28,229 nt of DNA, from positions 1 through 28,229 of IMG/VR virus record IMGVR_UViG_3300028287_000023; one strand, given 5' to 3'. A program made the translations under genes and the position numbers. The DNA comes from a virus. Under the pieces are notes generated by a model that saw only the letters and a list, made by a program, of their open reading frames with translations, was not told the DNA's origin and made no database searches. Positions 1-9,470 of the stretch are shown piece after piece. Positions within the stretch are counted from its first letter, which is position 1. Every line of letters starts with the position of its first letter.

Positions 1-983
1 CTCCATCAGATGTAATTAAATTTGATTCTACAGAATATATTACAGTTCCTAATGATTGGTTAACTACAACGGATTCTAGTATTCAAACTATTAGAGAAGG
101 AGGAAACTCTGATATTAATAATAATCAAATAAAAGCAGTATATATTGAGGATGGTGGGAAAGGATACACTACAGGCACGACTGCAGATATTTTAGGAGAT
201 GGAACTGGAGGTAAAGTTTCAATTACGGTAGATAGTGCAGGTACAATAACCGATATTACGGTAACAAATGGTGGAAAAGGATATACATATGGAATTCTCA
301 ATTTACCCAAATCTTCCCCCACTGATACTGCAAAATTAATACCTATAATTCCTCCATCAAAAGGTCATGGTTATAACATTTATGAGGAGTTGGGAACAGA
401 TAAAGTATTAATGTACGCAAGATTCGACGATTCAACTAAAGATTTTCCAATAGACACTAAATTTGCTCAGGTCGGAATTATAAAAAATCCCGAAACATTT
501 TCTGGAGCAGGAGTAACTTTTACTGGAAATACATTCTCATCTCTTTCTGGTATCGGACTATCAGAGTCTAGAAATGTAACTATTGGTGAACAAATAACTC
601 AAAGTGTGTCTGGGGCAAAAGGATATGTAGCATCATTTGATAAAGATACTAAAGTTTTGAAGTATTATCAAGACAGATCATTATGTTTTGGAAATAAAAT
701 AGACCAAACACTTAGTAACAGTACAACAAATATAATAGCATTCAATTCTACTAATGACATCGAATTTAATACTAGTGGAGGTTCTGCAAGTATTGCAGAT
801 CTAAACGGTAGTGTTGTAGTTGTTAATAATAAGCAGATTAATCTGGGAGTTACTTTTACAAATGGTCTTGCAAATCCAGAGATAAATAAAAAGACGGGGG
901 ATATAATTTATATTGACAACCGACCCGAAGTTCAGAGAGACTCTAGACAAAAAGAAGACATCAAAATTATTCTGGAATTCTAA
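1..983 (+). CDS. 8: Baseplate wedge subunit gp8 (3' part, truncated at window edge)
   Basis: The frame is open from base 3 to the TAA at 981-983, so about 326 C-terminal residues are present and the start lies outside the window. The last 30 residues (tGDIIYIDNRPEVQRD followed by EDIKIILEF) match the end of T4 gp8, which has SGEMIYMENRPP and ends in EEINILFTF. The segment FDSTEYITVPNDW near the left edge matches the T4 gp8 'NEYIVVPWP' stretch. In T4, gp8 dimers join gp10, gp7, gp6, gp53 and gp25 in the baseplate wedge. Between the two matched segments this protein carries extra beta-rich modules absent from the 334-aa T4 protein: two GGKGYT repeats (about bases 147-300) and one 'GEQIT..SGAKGYV' module (about 585-635). 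A TTG at 390 could be read as a start, but the open frame and homology upstream of it argue against that. The next gene begins 6 bases after the stop. Confidence 0.82.
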   Translation, partial: PSDVIKFDSTEYITVPNDWLTTTDSSIQTIREGGNSDINNNQIKAVYIEDGGKGYTTGTTADILGDGTGGKVSITVDSAGTITDITVTNGGKGYTYGILNLPKSSPTDTAKLIPIIPPSKGHGYNIYEELGTDKVLMYARFDDSTKDFPIDTKFAQVGIIKNPETFSGAGVTFTGNTFSSLSGIGLSESRNVTIGEQITQSVSGAKGYVASFDKDTKVLKYYQDRSLCFGNKIDQTLSNSTTNIIAFNSTNDIEFNTSGGSASIADLNGSVVVVNNKQINLGVTFTNGLANPEINKKTGDIIYIDNRPEVQRDSRQKEDIKIILEF

Positions 984-989
984 AAAAAG

Positions 990-3900
990 ATGGCACAAAA
1001 AACAGACTTAAATATAAGCCCATATTATGATGATTTTGATGGGGATAAAAATTTTTATAAAGTTTTATTTAAACCAGGATATCCAGTTCAGGCTAGAGAA
1101 TTAACAACTCTTCAATCCATCTTACAGAACCAAGTAGAGTCTTTTGGTGGCAATATTTTTAAAGAAGGATCTATGGTTCTTCCAGGATCTGTAACTTTTG
1201 ATAATCAGTTTTCTGCAGTAAAATTAAATGCGGTCAATTTAGGTATAGATGTCTCTGTTTATATTAAGAATTTTATTGGAAAGAAAATTACAGGACAACT
1301 TTCGGGTGTAACAGCATCTATTCAAGAAGTTGCACTTACATCTGATAGTGATTTAGTAACTGACATTACAATTTACGTAAAATATGGAGAATCTGGAGAT
1401 GATGCAGATGTAGATACATTTCAAGATGGGGAACAATTATTTGCAAGTGAAAATGTTACCTATGGTAATACTACAATTAATGCAGGAACTGTATTTGCAT
1501 CATTAATTTCTCAAGATGCAACATCTATTGGTTCAGCAGCATCTATTGATAATGGTGTTTATTTTATCAGAGGAACATTTGTAGAGGTTTCAAAGCAAAC
1601 ACTTATATTAGACTATTATACAAATACTCCTTCTTATAGAGTAGGATTAAAAATATCAGAAACTATTGTAAATGCAAAAGATGATTCATCCTTGTATGAT
1701 AATGCAAGTGGTTTCACTAATTTTGCAGCACCAGGAGCAGACAGATTAAAGATAGCATTAACACTTACAAAAAAAGAAATATCTAATAATACAGATACTG
1801 ATTTTGTAGAGATATTGAGAGTAGATGAAGGAAGAATTAAAAAAATTGAAAATAAACCTGTCTACAATTTAATAAGAGATTATATTGCAGAAAGAACATT
1901 TGATGAATCTGGTCATTATGCCGTAGATGAGTTTGGTGTTAAAGCACTCAATTCGTTAAATGATCAAATCGATAATGATGGTTTATATTTAGAAGGAGAA
2001 ACTACAGAACAAGGAAATACTCCATCGGATGATTTAATGTGTCTACAGGTAAGTCCTGGAAGAGCATATGTTGATGGTTATGATGTTACTTTAGATACAG
2101 AAACTGCTATAGATGTAGAAAAACCAAGAGACACTGAAACTATTAATAGTGCAAATATTCCATTTGAGATGGGGCATTTACTTAGAGTTAATAATGTCCG
2201 TGGTGCTCCAAAAGAAAATGAAACTTTATATTTATATGGTCGATTGGGGTCGATAATTGGTGCTGCGAGAGTATATACCTTTAACTTGACTGATGCTGCA
2301 TATTCTGGTGCAGCAACTCAATGGGATTTATATCTTTATGATATTCAAACTTATACATCTGTAACTTTTAATAGAAGTGTAACGGCAACTGAAATGCCAA
2401 CTTCCTCCTTTATAAAAGGAAAAAGTAGTGGAGCAAGTGGTTTTGTTGTTTTTGGTGCCCCTACAGCAATTTTAAATCTTTCTCAAACTTCAGGAACTTT
2501 TGTAACCGGAGAAAAACTAATTGTTAATGGAATTGAAACTGCATTAACAATTGCAAGTTTTACTCAAAATACAATTGACCAACTTGGTACTGTTAGACAA
2601 AAAGGAGCAGAAGAGTTTCCAAGTTTTTCTGCATCTTTATCTATATATAATTTTACTGCAGATGCAGTTCTAAGTCCTAGAAAATTCTCTAATGGGATTA
2701 CAGAAGTTAATGTCACTGGAACTCAAGTAACAAGTCCAGGAAAATTATTCTCTGGAGTGAACGAGAACGAAATAATTAGTGTCATAGAGGGAACTAATTT
2801 AAAATATAATAGAATTGTATCAATTTCTTCAGATTTAGCAACACTAACTATTGCTAGTATTGGTAGTGTTAGTGGAGTATATGACGGAACTTCCATCGGA
2901 AATGGAAATTATACAGCAAATCTTAGAAAAGCACAAATAAGAAATAGTGAAAATGGATTTCTTTATGCAAATCTACCTGAATCTAACATATCTTCAGTTG
3001 ATCTTTCTAATTCGCAGTTAGCAATAACAAAGCAAATAACTCAAGAATCAACTGATGTTAATGGAGATTTGGTATTTGGTCTACTACCAACTGGTATTAC
3101 AAGTGCATTTTACGAATCATTTGATCAAGAAAGATATTCTATTCATTATACTGGGGGAGGAATTGGAACAATAACTTCTGAAGCATTTACTCTTACTGGA
3201 GGGGGAACTGGAGTCGAAATTGAAGGATTAATCTCCGGTCAATCAGATATAGTTGTAAATACAACTCTCAAAAAGAATGGTATACAAAGTAAAATTAAAA
3301 ACTTTACTAGAAGTGCAATAAAAGTAGTTGAACTATCAAAATTAGCACAATCTGGGTCTGCATCTAGCATATCAATCAATGATGGACTAACATATAATCC
3401 ATATTATGGACTCAGAGTTCAAGATGATCAAATTTCATTAAATGTTCCTGATGTCTCAAAAGTTCTTGTAGTATACGAATCATCAAATACTGCAGATCCT
3501 AAATTGGATACAATAGAATTTTCTTCAATATCTAATGTCGGAACAGATGCGATTATTGGTGAAAATATCATTGGTTCTGAAAGTGGAACAGTTGCAAGAA
3601 TTGTTACAAATCAGAATTCTACACCATCATATTTTTCTTTACCTAATTCTTCATCTAGTAACAATAAATTAGGTGTGGTTTATCTAAATCAAAATACTTT
3701 TACTGCTGGAGAAACTGTAACATTTAAAGAATCTAATATTATTTCTACGGTTCAGTCTATTACATTGGGAAAATATAATAATGTAACAAATAATTTTGTT
3801 CTTGATGGTGGTCAAAAAAATGAATATTATGATTATTCAAGATTGATTAGAACAACAGATTCGGAACCATCTAAAAGGTTGCTAGTTGTTTTTGATCATT

Positions 3901-6900
3901 ATATAGTTCCTGCATCAGATACTGGTGATGTATTTACGGTTTTAAGTTATGATTCTGATAGATTTTTAAATGATATTCCTACAATTGGACCTAATAATGT
4001 TAGAGCTTCTGATACATTAGATTTTAGACCAAGAGTTGTTAATTATTCAGGAATAAGTTCTTCACCATTTGATTTTGGGTCAAGAACATTTACTACAGAT
4101 TATAACTTAAAACCTGGTGAGAGTTCTTTAATTGGGTTTGATTTTTATCTTCCTAGAATTGATAAATTATATCTTGATAAGTTTGAAAACCTTATTGTTA
4201 GTAAAGGTGTTTCAGCAAAAGATCCAAAAGCATCTCCAAGTAATGATCAAAGTTTGATGGAATTGGCAACGATTATACTTCCACCATATCTTTATGACCC
4301 TGATGATGTTTCTATTAATTTGGTTGATAATAGAAGATATACCATGAGAGATATTGGTCAACTTGAAGATAGAATAGAAAACTTAGAAAGAGTCACATCT
4401 TTAAGTTTATTAGAGGTTAGTACTGAAGCATTGCGTATTGAAGATGAAGATGGCAATAATAGATTCAAGTCTGGTTTCTTTGTAGATAATTTTGCAGATA
4501 GAACAGGTAGTGATGAAAATCTAACATCAGCAGATATTAGTGAAGGTCAATTGAGACCAAGACTTCTTTCCAATTCCTTAAGACAAAGAGTTTTACCTTC
4601 ATCGGAAATTTCCGAAGAAGATTTGGATTTGACAACTAACTTTGAGTTATTAGATCCAAATATTCAAAAAACTGGGAATATTGTTACTCTAAAATATGAT
4701 TCTATCGGTTGGTTAGAGCAACCACTTGCTACTCGTGTTGAAAATGTCAATCCATTCCATGTAGTAGAATATGTTGGAAGTGTAAAACTATCTCCAGAAA
4801 ATGATTTTTGGATTAGAACCATTTATATTCCCCCTTCTGTACAGAATATAACAAGAAGAACTACTAATGTTGTTACTAACACTGTTAGAAATACAGTATC
4901 AATACCAATACAGAATGAAACACCTGAAATACCTCGTTTTAGAAATAGATTGGATTTCTTTGCATTTGCTCTCCTTCGAAGGAGACAAGCAACGCAAAGA
5001 ACAGACTGGAGAAGTAGTACAAACTCTAGAACACAGACTTCAATAAGTTCTAGAACTAGAGTTGATGTACGATCCAGAGATGTTCTAATCTCAAGTGGTG
5101 ATGAGCAGTATATCAGATCTAGAAATGTTTCTTTCTTTGGAAGATCACTGAAACCTTTAACAAGACATTATCAGTTCTTAGATAATCATAGTAATGTAGA
5201 TTTTATACCGAAACTCATAGAAATTGCTAATAGCACATCTTTAAATACATCTGGTACTTTACAAGGTTCATTTACTTCAGGTGAAACAGTAAAAGTATAT
5301 AAAGGTGGACAAGAAACAGGTCGGTTTAGACTTGCAACATCAAATCATAAAGAAGGTCCTTTCAATTCACCATCAAGAACTTATAACATTAATCCTTATG
5401 TAAGATCCGAAAACTTACCAACTTCATATAGCCAATCATCCAAAACATTAAATATTGACCTAAATTCATTATCCGATGAAGCACAAGGAAGATTTTTTGG
5501 ATACATTACCAAAGGAGCAAAGATCGTTGGACAAACGAGTGGTGCAATTGCATATGTAAAAGATTTAAGATTGATAACTGATAATTATGGAGATCTTTTT
5601 GGTTCATTCTTTATCAAGAATCCTCATACAAATCCGGCACCAAATCCAAGACTTCTTACTGGTAAAAAGACATACTTATTGACTAGTAGTTCTACAAATA
5701 CCAAACCATTACCTGGAAGTAAGTTAATTTCTACCGGTCAAGGATCTTATAGTGCTGTTGGAACTCTCTTAACAAGACAAATACAGACCACAGTAACGAC
5801 AACTATTGACACTACGGTAAGACGTACTACAACTATAACAACAACTAGACGTGAGGTTGTTAGAGCGAGAAGATCTGATCCTCTTGCACAGTCATTTGTT
5901 GTCGGTAGAGATATTGATGCTCCCGATTTAAATGGATTTAGTAGTGATGATAAAGGTGTAGTTCTTACTGAATTAGATATCTATTTTGCTAACAAACCAG
6001 CAGGTAGTGAACCTCTTGAAGTTCAAATAAGAACAGTGGAACTTGGTATTCCAACTCTAAATCTGGTTGGAGAATCTAAAACATTATATCCAGATCAAAT
6101 TACAACATCAGCAACTGGAGAAATTGCAACAAGAGTTACATTTGATGAACCGAAATATCTTGCCCCAGGAAATGAATATGCTGTAGTTTTACTTGCACCT
6201 ACTTCAGATGAATATGAAGTTTGGATTGCAAAAATGGGAGAGAGAACTGTTAATACACAATCTTTACCTGATGCGGAAGCAGTCATTTATAGTAAGCAAT
6301 TCGCACTTGGTAGTTTGTTTAAGTCTCAAAATGGATCTATTTGGACTCCTACACAAGAATTAGATCTTAAATTTAAACTTTATAAAGCAAAATTTACTGC
6401 AAATACTGGTATTGCATATTTTGGTAATCCACCTTTAGATCAAAGTAATGGATATGTAAATAATTTACTTACAAACCCAGTTACAGGTCTACCAAAAACT
6501 GTCAATCTTGGAGTTACAACATTCACAGATTCTGGACTGATTGATATTTTAAATACTGGTAGAAAAATTGCCGGTTCTATTCCAAATAGTTATGGATATA
6601 TTGAGTATGCTGGAGGTCCAGTTAGTGGCACACCAACAGTTACTAATGGAGGAGAAAATTATACAACTCAGTCTGATTTAATAACAACTACTCTGGTCGG
6701 AAAAGGTAGTGGATTAAGACTGACTATTGCACAAACTGCTGGTGTAATTACTGGGGTCACAATAACTGATAGTGGAACTGGATATGAAGTTGGTGACGTG
6801 GTAACTATTGATAATGAATTGAATGGTAATATAACAGGAAGAGGTGCATTAATTACTATTAGTACAATTACCGGAAGAGATACCCTTTACTTGACTAATG

Positions 6901-8387
6901 TTCAAGGTGAAGTTGGTGCAGCAAAAGCATTCAGATCTAATGCTGGAGTTGGAGTAAGTTATTATGATACAGATACAACTATTGTATCTCTGGCATCTAC
7001 CACCATTTTAAGTGTAACTGAAGGAACAGGAACAAATTCTGGTAATTACTTAGAAGTAAGTCATTTCAATCATGGAATGTATGCCAATAATAATAAATTG
7101 CAATTGAGTGGTGTTGAATCTAATATTTCACCAACAATTCTTACTGCTGGTTTATTATCAACAGAATTAAATACAATATTTGTTGGACTTTCTACTGACT
7201 TTGAAACTTTTGAAGGTCTTCCTGTTAGCAATTCCAATCCAGGATATGTAAAAATTGGAGATGAAGTTATATCATACGAAACGGCATCTTCAAATGAGTT
7301 AGGAACTCTTACTAGAGGTATTGAAGGAAAAATTGAATCTCATGAAGTTAATTCTAAGGTTCAAAAGTATGAGTTTAATGGAGTATCTTTAAGAAGAATT
7401 AATAATGTAATTTATGATATTTCCGATACTGGAATTGACTCTAATGGATATTATGTTGAAATAGATCGAAGTGCTACATATGGAGTAAATAGATCTGCAG
7501 ATACTGCAACTTTACCACAATTATCATTTAATAGACAATTTGTTGGTGGTGGAAATAATGTCTATGCAACTGAGAATATCCAATTTAATTCACTAAATCC
7601 AAGATTCTTTGTTCAGGCACCTGGTGATTCAACTTCAGTAAGTGCCGTAGTTAGAACAACAACCGGAACTAGTATTGATGGCACTGAAACTTCTTTCCAA
7701 CTTCTAAATGAAGTAGAACCTGTAGAATTGAACTCCTTTAATAATTTAAAATCTACCAGAATAGTGTGCTCTAGAGTGAATGAATTGCAGCAACCAGCAT
7801 TCAATAATGTTTCTGGTAGAAGATCATTTACTACAGCAGTTACATTAAATAGTACAGATGAAAACTTATCTCCAATTATAAATCTCGAAAATTCTACTGT
7901 TGAATTTGCATCAAATTATTTAAATAGACCTGTCACCGATTTTGCTTCAGATTCTAGAGTAAATTCTATTTTAGATGATCCACACTCAGCAATCTATGTT
8001 TCTGATACTGTTGGACTTTCCAAACCAGCATCTTCTTTGAAGGTTATACTTGGGGCATATAGACCTGCATCTGCAGATATTAGAGTTCTTTATAGTCTCG
8101 TCAGAGATGATTCATCTGAAATTGAACAAGAATTTGAATTATTCCCAGGATATGAGAATCTTGAGGCAACTTCTGACGGTGGATTTAGAGTTGTTGATCC
8201 ATCTTTAAATAACGGGAAATCTGATGTTAAAGTTCCTGCAAGTTCTGCTAACCAGTTCTTAGAATATGAGTTTAGTGCTAATGATTTGGGAGAATTTAGT
8301 GGATATTCAATTAAAATTATTATGTCAGGAACTGATCAGGCAAATGCACCAATTATTAGTGACCTTCGAACAATCGCATTAGCATGA
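990..8387 (+). CDS. Giant virion structural protein, DUF4815-like front half, baseplate/peripheral tail
   Basis: This 2465-residue protein takes up a quarter of the window and sits where T4 has gp9-gp12. The N-terminus (ISPYYDDFDGDKNFYKVLF, GYPVQARELTTLQ, GGNIFKEGSMVLPG) is the opening of DUF4815-type phage structural proteins. That resemblance continues to about residue 1290, including the coiled coil RYTMRDIGQLEDRIENLERV (about 1116-1135) and FHVVEYVGSVKLSPENDFW (about 1256). An Arg/Ser-rich stretch follows. A Thr/Arg-rich linker (about 1595-1630) leads to DPLAQSFVV at 1630, the start of a beta domain common in phage tail proteins. A GxGY repeat pair (about 1880-1945), a 'GYVKIGDEVISYE..LTRGIEG' module (about 2085) and a C-terminal beta-rich domain follow. 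A plausible job is peripheral baseplate or fibre attachment, inferred from position and domain type. The ATG at 990 follows the gp8 stop; the end overlaps the next gene by 4 bases (ATGA). Confidence 0.8.
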   Translation: MAQKTDLNISPYYDDFDGDKNFYKVLFKPGYPVQARELTTLQSILQNQVESFGGNIFKEGSMVLPGSVTFDNQFSAVKLNAVNLGIDVSVYIKNFIGKKITGQLSGVTASIQEVALTSDSDLVTDITIYVKYGESGDDADVDTFQDGEQLFASENVTYGNTTINAGTVFASLISQDATSIGSAASIDNGVYFIRGTFVEVSKQTLILDYYTNTPSYRVGLKISETIVNAKDDSSLYDNASGFTNFAAPGADRLKIALTLTKKEISNNTDTDFVEILRVDEGRIKKIENKPVYNLIRDYIAERTFDESGHYAVDEFGVKALNSLNDQIDNDGLYLEGETTEQGNTPSDDLMCLQVSPGRAYVDGYDVTLDTETAIDVEKPRDTETINSANIPFEMGHLLRVNNVRGAPKENETLYLYGRLGSIIGAARVYTFNLTDAAYSGAATQWDLYLYDIQTYTSVTFNRSVTATEMPTSSFIKGKSSGASGFVVFGAPTAILNLSQTSGTFVTGEKLIVNGIETALTIASFTQNTIDQLGTVRQKGAEEFPSFSASLSIYNFTADAVLSPRKFSNGITEVNVTGTQVTSPGKLFSGVNENEIISVIEGTNLKYNRIVSISSDLATLTIASIGSVSGVYDGTSIGNGNYTANLRKAQIRNSENGFLYANLPESNISSVDLSNSQLAITKQITQESTDVNGDLVFGLLPTGITSAFYESFDQERYSIHYTGGGIGTITSEAFTLTGGGTGVEIEGLISGQSDIVVNTTLKKNGIQSKIKNFTRSAIKVVELSKLAQSGSASSISINDGLTYNPYYGLRVQDDQISLNVPDVSKVLVVYESSNTADPKLDTIEFSSISNVGTDAIIGENIIGSESGTVARIVTNQNSTPSYFSLPNSSSSNNKLGVVYLNQNTFTAGETVTFKESNIISTVQSITLGKYNNVTNNFVLDGGQKNEYYDYSRLIRTTDSEPSKRLLVVFDHYIVPASDTGDVFTVLSYDSDRFLNDIPTIGPNNVRASDTLDFRPRVVNYSGISSSPFDFGSRTFTTDYNLKPGESSLIGFDFYLPRIDKLYLDKFENLIVSKGVSAKDPKASPSNDQSLMELATIILPPYLYDPDDVSINLVDNRRYTMRDIGQLEDRIENLERVTSLSLLEVSTEALRIEDEDGNNRFKSGFFVDNFADRTGSDENLTSADISEGQLRPRLLSNSLRQRVLPSSEISEEDLDLTTNFELLDPNIQKTGNIVTLKYDSIGWLEQPLATRVENVNPFHVVEYVGSVKLSPENDFWIRTIYIPPSVQNITRRTTNVVTNTVRNTVSIPIQNETPEIPRFRNRLDFFAFALLRRRQATQRTDWRSSTNSRTQTSISSRTRVDVRSRDVLISSGDEQYIRSRNVSFFGRSLKPLTRHYQFLDNHSNVDFIPKLIEIANSTSLNTSGTLQGSFTSGETVKVYKGGQETGRFRLATSNHKEGPFNSPSRTYNINPYVRSENLPTSYSQSSKTLNIDLNSLSDEAQGRFFGYITKGAKIVGQTSGAIAYVKDLRLITDNYGDLFGSFFIKNPHTNPAPNPRLLTGKKTYLLTSSSTNTKPLPGSKLISTGQGSYSAVGTLLTRQIQTTVTTTIDTTVRRTTTITTTRREVVRARRSDPLAQSFVVGRDIDAPDLNGFSSDDKGVVLTELDIYFANKPAGSEPLEVQIRTVELGIPTLNLVGESKTLYPDQITTSATGEIATRVTFDEPKYLAPGNEYAVVLLAPTSDEYEVWIAKMGERTVNTQSLPDAEAVIYSKQFALGSLFKSQNGSIWTPTQELDLKFKLYKAKFTANTGIAYFGNPPLDQSNGYVNNLLTNPVTGLPKTVNLGVTTFTDSGLIDILNTGRKIAGSIPNSYGYIEYAGGPVSGTPTVTNGGENYTTQSDLITTTLVGKGSGLRLTIAQTAGVITGVTITDSGTGYEVGDVVTIDNELNGNITGRGALITISTITGRDTLYLTNVQGEVGAAKAFRSNAGVGVSYYDTDTTIVSLASTTILSVTEGTGTNSGNYLEVSHFNHGMYANNNKLQLSGVESNISPTILTAGLLSTELNTIFVGLSTDFETFEGLPVSNSNPGYVKIGDEVISYETASSNELGTLTRGIEGKIESHEVNSKVQKYEFNGVSLRRINNVIYDISDTGIDSNGYYVEIDRSATYGVNRSADTATLPQLSFNRQFVGGGNNVYATENIQFNSLNPRFFVQAPGDSTSVSAVVRTTTGTSIDGTETSFQLLNEVEPVELNSFNNLKSTRIVCSRVNELQQPAFNNVSGRRSFTTAVTLNSTDENLSPIINLENSTVEFASNYLNRPVTDFASDSRVNSILDDPHSAIYVSDTVGLSKPASSLKVILGAYRPASADIRVLYSLVRDDSSEIEQEFELFPGYENLEATSDGGFRVVDPSLNNGKSDVKVPASSANQFLEYEFSANDLGEFSGYSIKIIMSGTDQANAPIISDLRTIALA

Positions 8388-8587
8388 AGAATTTAATAAG
8401 AGTTAAAGATCATCCTCATCTTTACAGAGATGAGGATACTGGAGCAATTGTTAATTGTGACGATATTGCTTATGATAGATATAAGAATAGAGTGAAACGA
8501 AAAAATTCTGAGAAAGAAGAGTTGAATAATATGAAAAAAGATATTGAAGAAATAAAAAATTTACTCAAAGATTTTTTAAGCAAATAA
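8384..8587 (+). CDS. Small conserved phage protein with C-terminal coiled coil (67 aa)
   Basis: I do not recognise a function. The N-terminal half reads VKDHPHLYRDEDTGAIVN, a pattern I associate with small proteins found beside structural genes in cyanophages and pelagiphages. The C-terminal half (SEKEELNNMKKDIEEIKNLL and onward) has heptad-like spacing of leucine and isoleucine in a highly charged segment and probably forms a coiled coil. Its ATG overlaps the stop of the giant structural gene (ATGA), so it is translationally coupled to that protein and may be a small partner or chaperone for it; that role is inference. It is followed by a 53-base gap with a late-promoter-like box. Confidence 0.7.
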   Translation: MKNLIRVKDHPHLYRDEDTGAIVNCDDIAYDRYKNRVKRKNSEKEELNNMKKDIEEIKNLLKDFLSK

Positions 8588-8605
8588 ACTGCCACCAATA
8601 ATTCA

Positions 8606-8613
8606 TATAAATA
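8606..8613 (+). promoter_or_regulatory. Late promoter candidate TATAAATA
   Basis: A perfect TATAAATA octamer, the T4 late promoter consensus, lies 27 bases before the ATG of the 116-aa structural gene. It is in a real intergenic gap (8588-8640), which makes it one of the better candidates in the window. In AT-rich DNA a single octamer can occur by chance. Confidence 0.6.
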
Positions 8614-8640
8614 TCTAAAGGATTATAATTTACAAAGATA

Positions 8641-8991
8641 ATGGCAGTTTATGCATCTAATATTGTGATTGAGCAGGGATTTGATTTTTCCAGCTCTTTT
8701 GCCTTAGGTGACTCTAGAACCAATTCCAGTATTAATATTACTGGATATGGTGTTACTGCACAATTAAGAAAAAGTCCCTCTAGTTCAACATCAGTTTCTT
8801 TTGCTTCGACAATTTTAGATTCCGAAGTTGGTATTATTGAACTTTCACTAACTGATAATCAAACTCTAAGTTTAAAACCTGGTAGATATGTTTATGATGT
8901 TCTAGTTGAAATCGGGGGATTGGACTCTGGAGGAAAAAAATATAAAGCATTTGAGGGTATGGCTTTAGTAAGAGCGGGAGTAACAAGGTAA
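8641..8991 (+). CDS. Small virion structural protein, beta-rich (116 aa)
   Basis: The protein is Ser/Thr/Val-rich with alternating beta-type segments: 'IEQGFDFSSSFAL', 'INITGYGVTAQLRKS', 'GIIELSLTDNQTLSLKPGRY' and 'YVYDVLVEIGG'. This layout resembles the N-terminal domain of phage baseplate upper/appendage proteins (BppU-type) and small structural proteins seen in cyanophages just before gp13. It has no signal peptide or membrane segment. The start is the first ATG after the TATAAATA box. The stop overlaps the next ATG by one base (TAATG). Role in the virion is inferred from fold type and position. Confidence 0.7.
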   Translation: MAVYASNIVIEQGFDFSSSFALGDSRTNSSINITGYGVTAQLRKSPSSSTSVSFASTILDSEVGIIELSLTDNQTLSLKPGRYVYDVLVEIGGLDSGGKKYKAFEGMALVRAGVTR

Positions 8992-9470
8992 TGCCAAGTA
9001 TACCAGATAGAATTGGTGGACAGGGGGTAATAAAAGTCCTCTCAAATATTAGTGGATCATCTGTATCTAGAATTGTAGATCTAAGTGATGTTGATGTATC
9101 ATCCTTAGCAGATGGTTTCTTTTTAGAATATAATGCAAATACTTCTAAATTTATCACAACAGATACATTTAGATTTGTTAAAAATATTAATGTAACTGAT
9201 ACGGTCACAACTCAAAACATTGATGTTGTTGGAGTTACTACTTTTAGGGGTGATTTATTTGTAGGTTCAGATCTTTATGTTGATGAATATCTAATTTATG
9301 AAAATAATTTTAATGGTCCAAATGGAGTTGGATATTTTACTACAGAAGGAAAATTAGTAAGTAGTGGAAGCACTGCAACGGCAATAGAGACAAGTAATTT
9401 TATATTAACAACTGATGAACCATCCGGAATTGTTACTTGGACAAGTATCCTTGATGGAGGAGAATACTGA
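8991..9470 (+). CDS. Fibre-like minor structural protein (159 aa)
   Basis: The N-terminal part has 'IVDLSDVDVSSLADGFFLEY', and the middle has 'INVTDTVTTQNIDVVGVTTF' and 'GDLFVGSDLYVDEYL'. Short VTGVTTF/GDLYVD-type repeats like these are typical of the shafts of cyanophage tail fibres and whiskers. The protein is much shorter than a full fibre, so it may be a fibre base, a collar piece or a remnant. It overlaps the gene before by one base and gp13 by one base (TGATG), so the three are probably translated in series. Its last codons carry the Shine-Dalgarno sequence for gp13. Confidence 0.65.
   Translation: MPSIPDRIGGQGVIKVLSNISGSSVSRIVDLSDVDVSSLADGFFLEYNANTSKFITTDTFRFVKNINVTDTVTTQNIDVVGVTTFRGDLFVGSDLYVDEYLIYENNFNGPNGVGYFTTEGKLVSSGSTATAIETSNFILTTDEPSGIVTWTSILDGGEY
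9457..9463 (+). promoter_or_regulatory. Strong ribosome binding site for gp13 (GGAGGAG)
   Basis: GGAGGAG ends seven bases before the gp13 ATG at 9470. It is the best Shine-Dalgarno match in the window. Most other starts here have weak or no such motif. It lies inside the coding end of the upstream 159-aa gene. Confidence 0.65.

Noticed and set aside
390-983. A 197-aa gene starting at TTG 390
   Set aside because: The frame is open to the left edge and upstream residues match gp8, so this is the C-terminal part of a longer gene.
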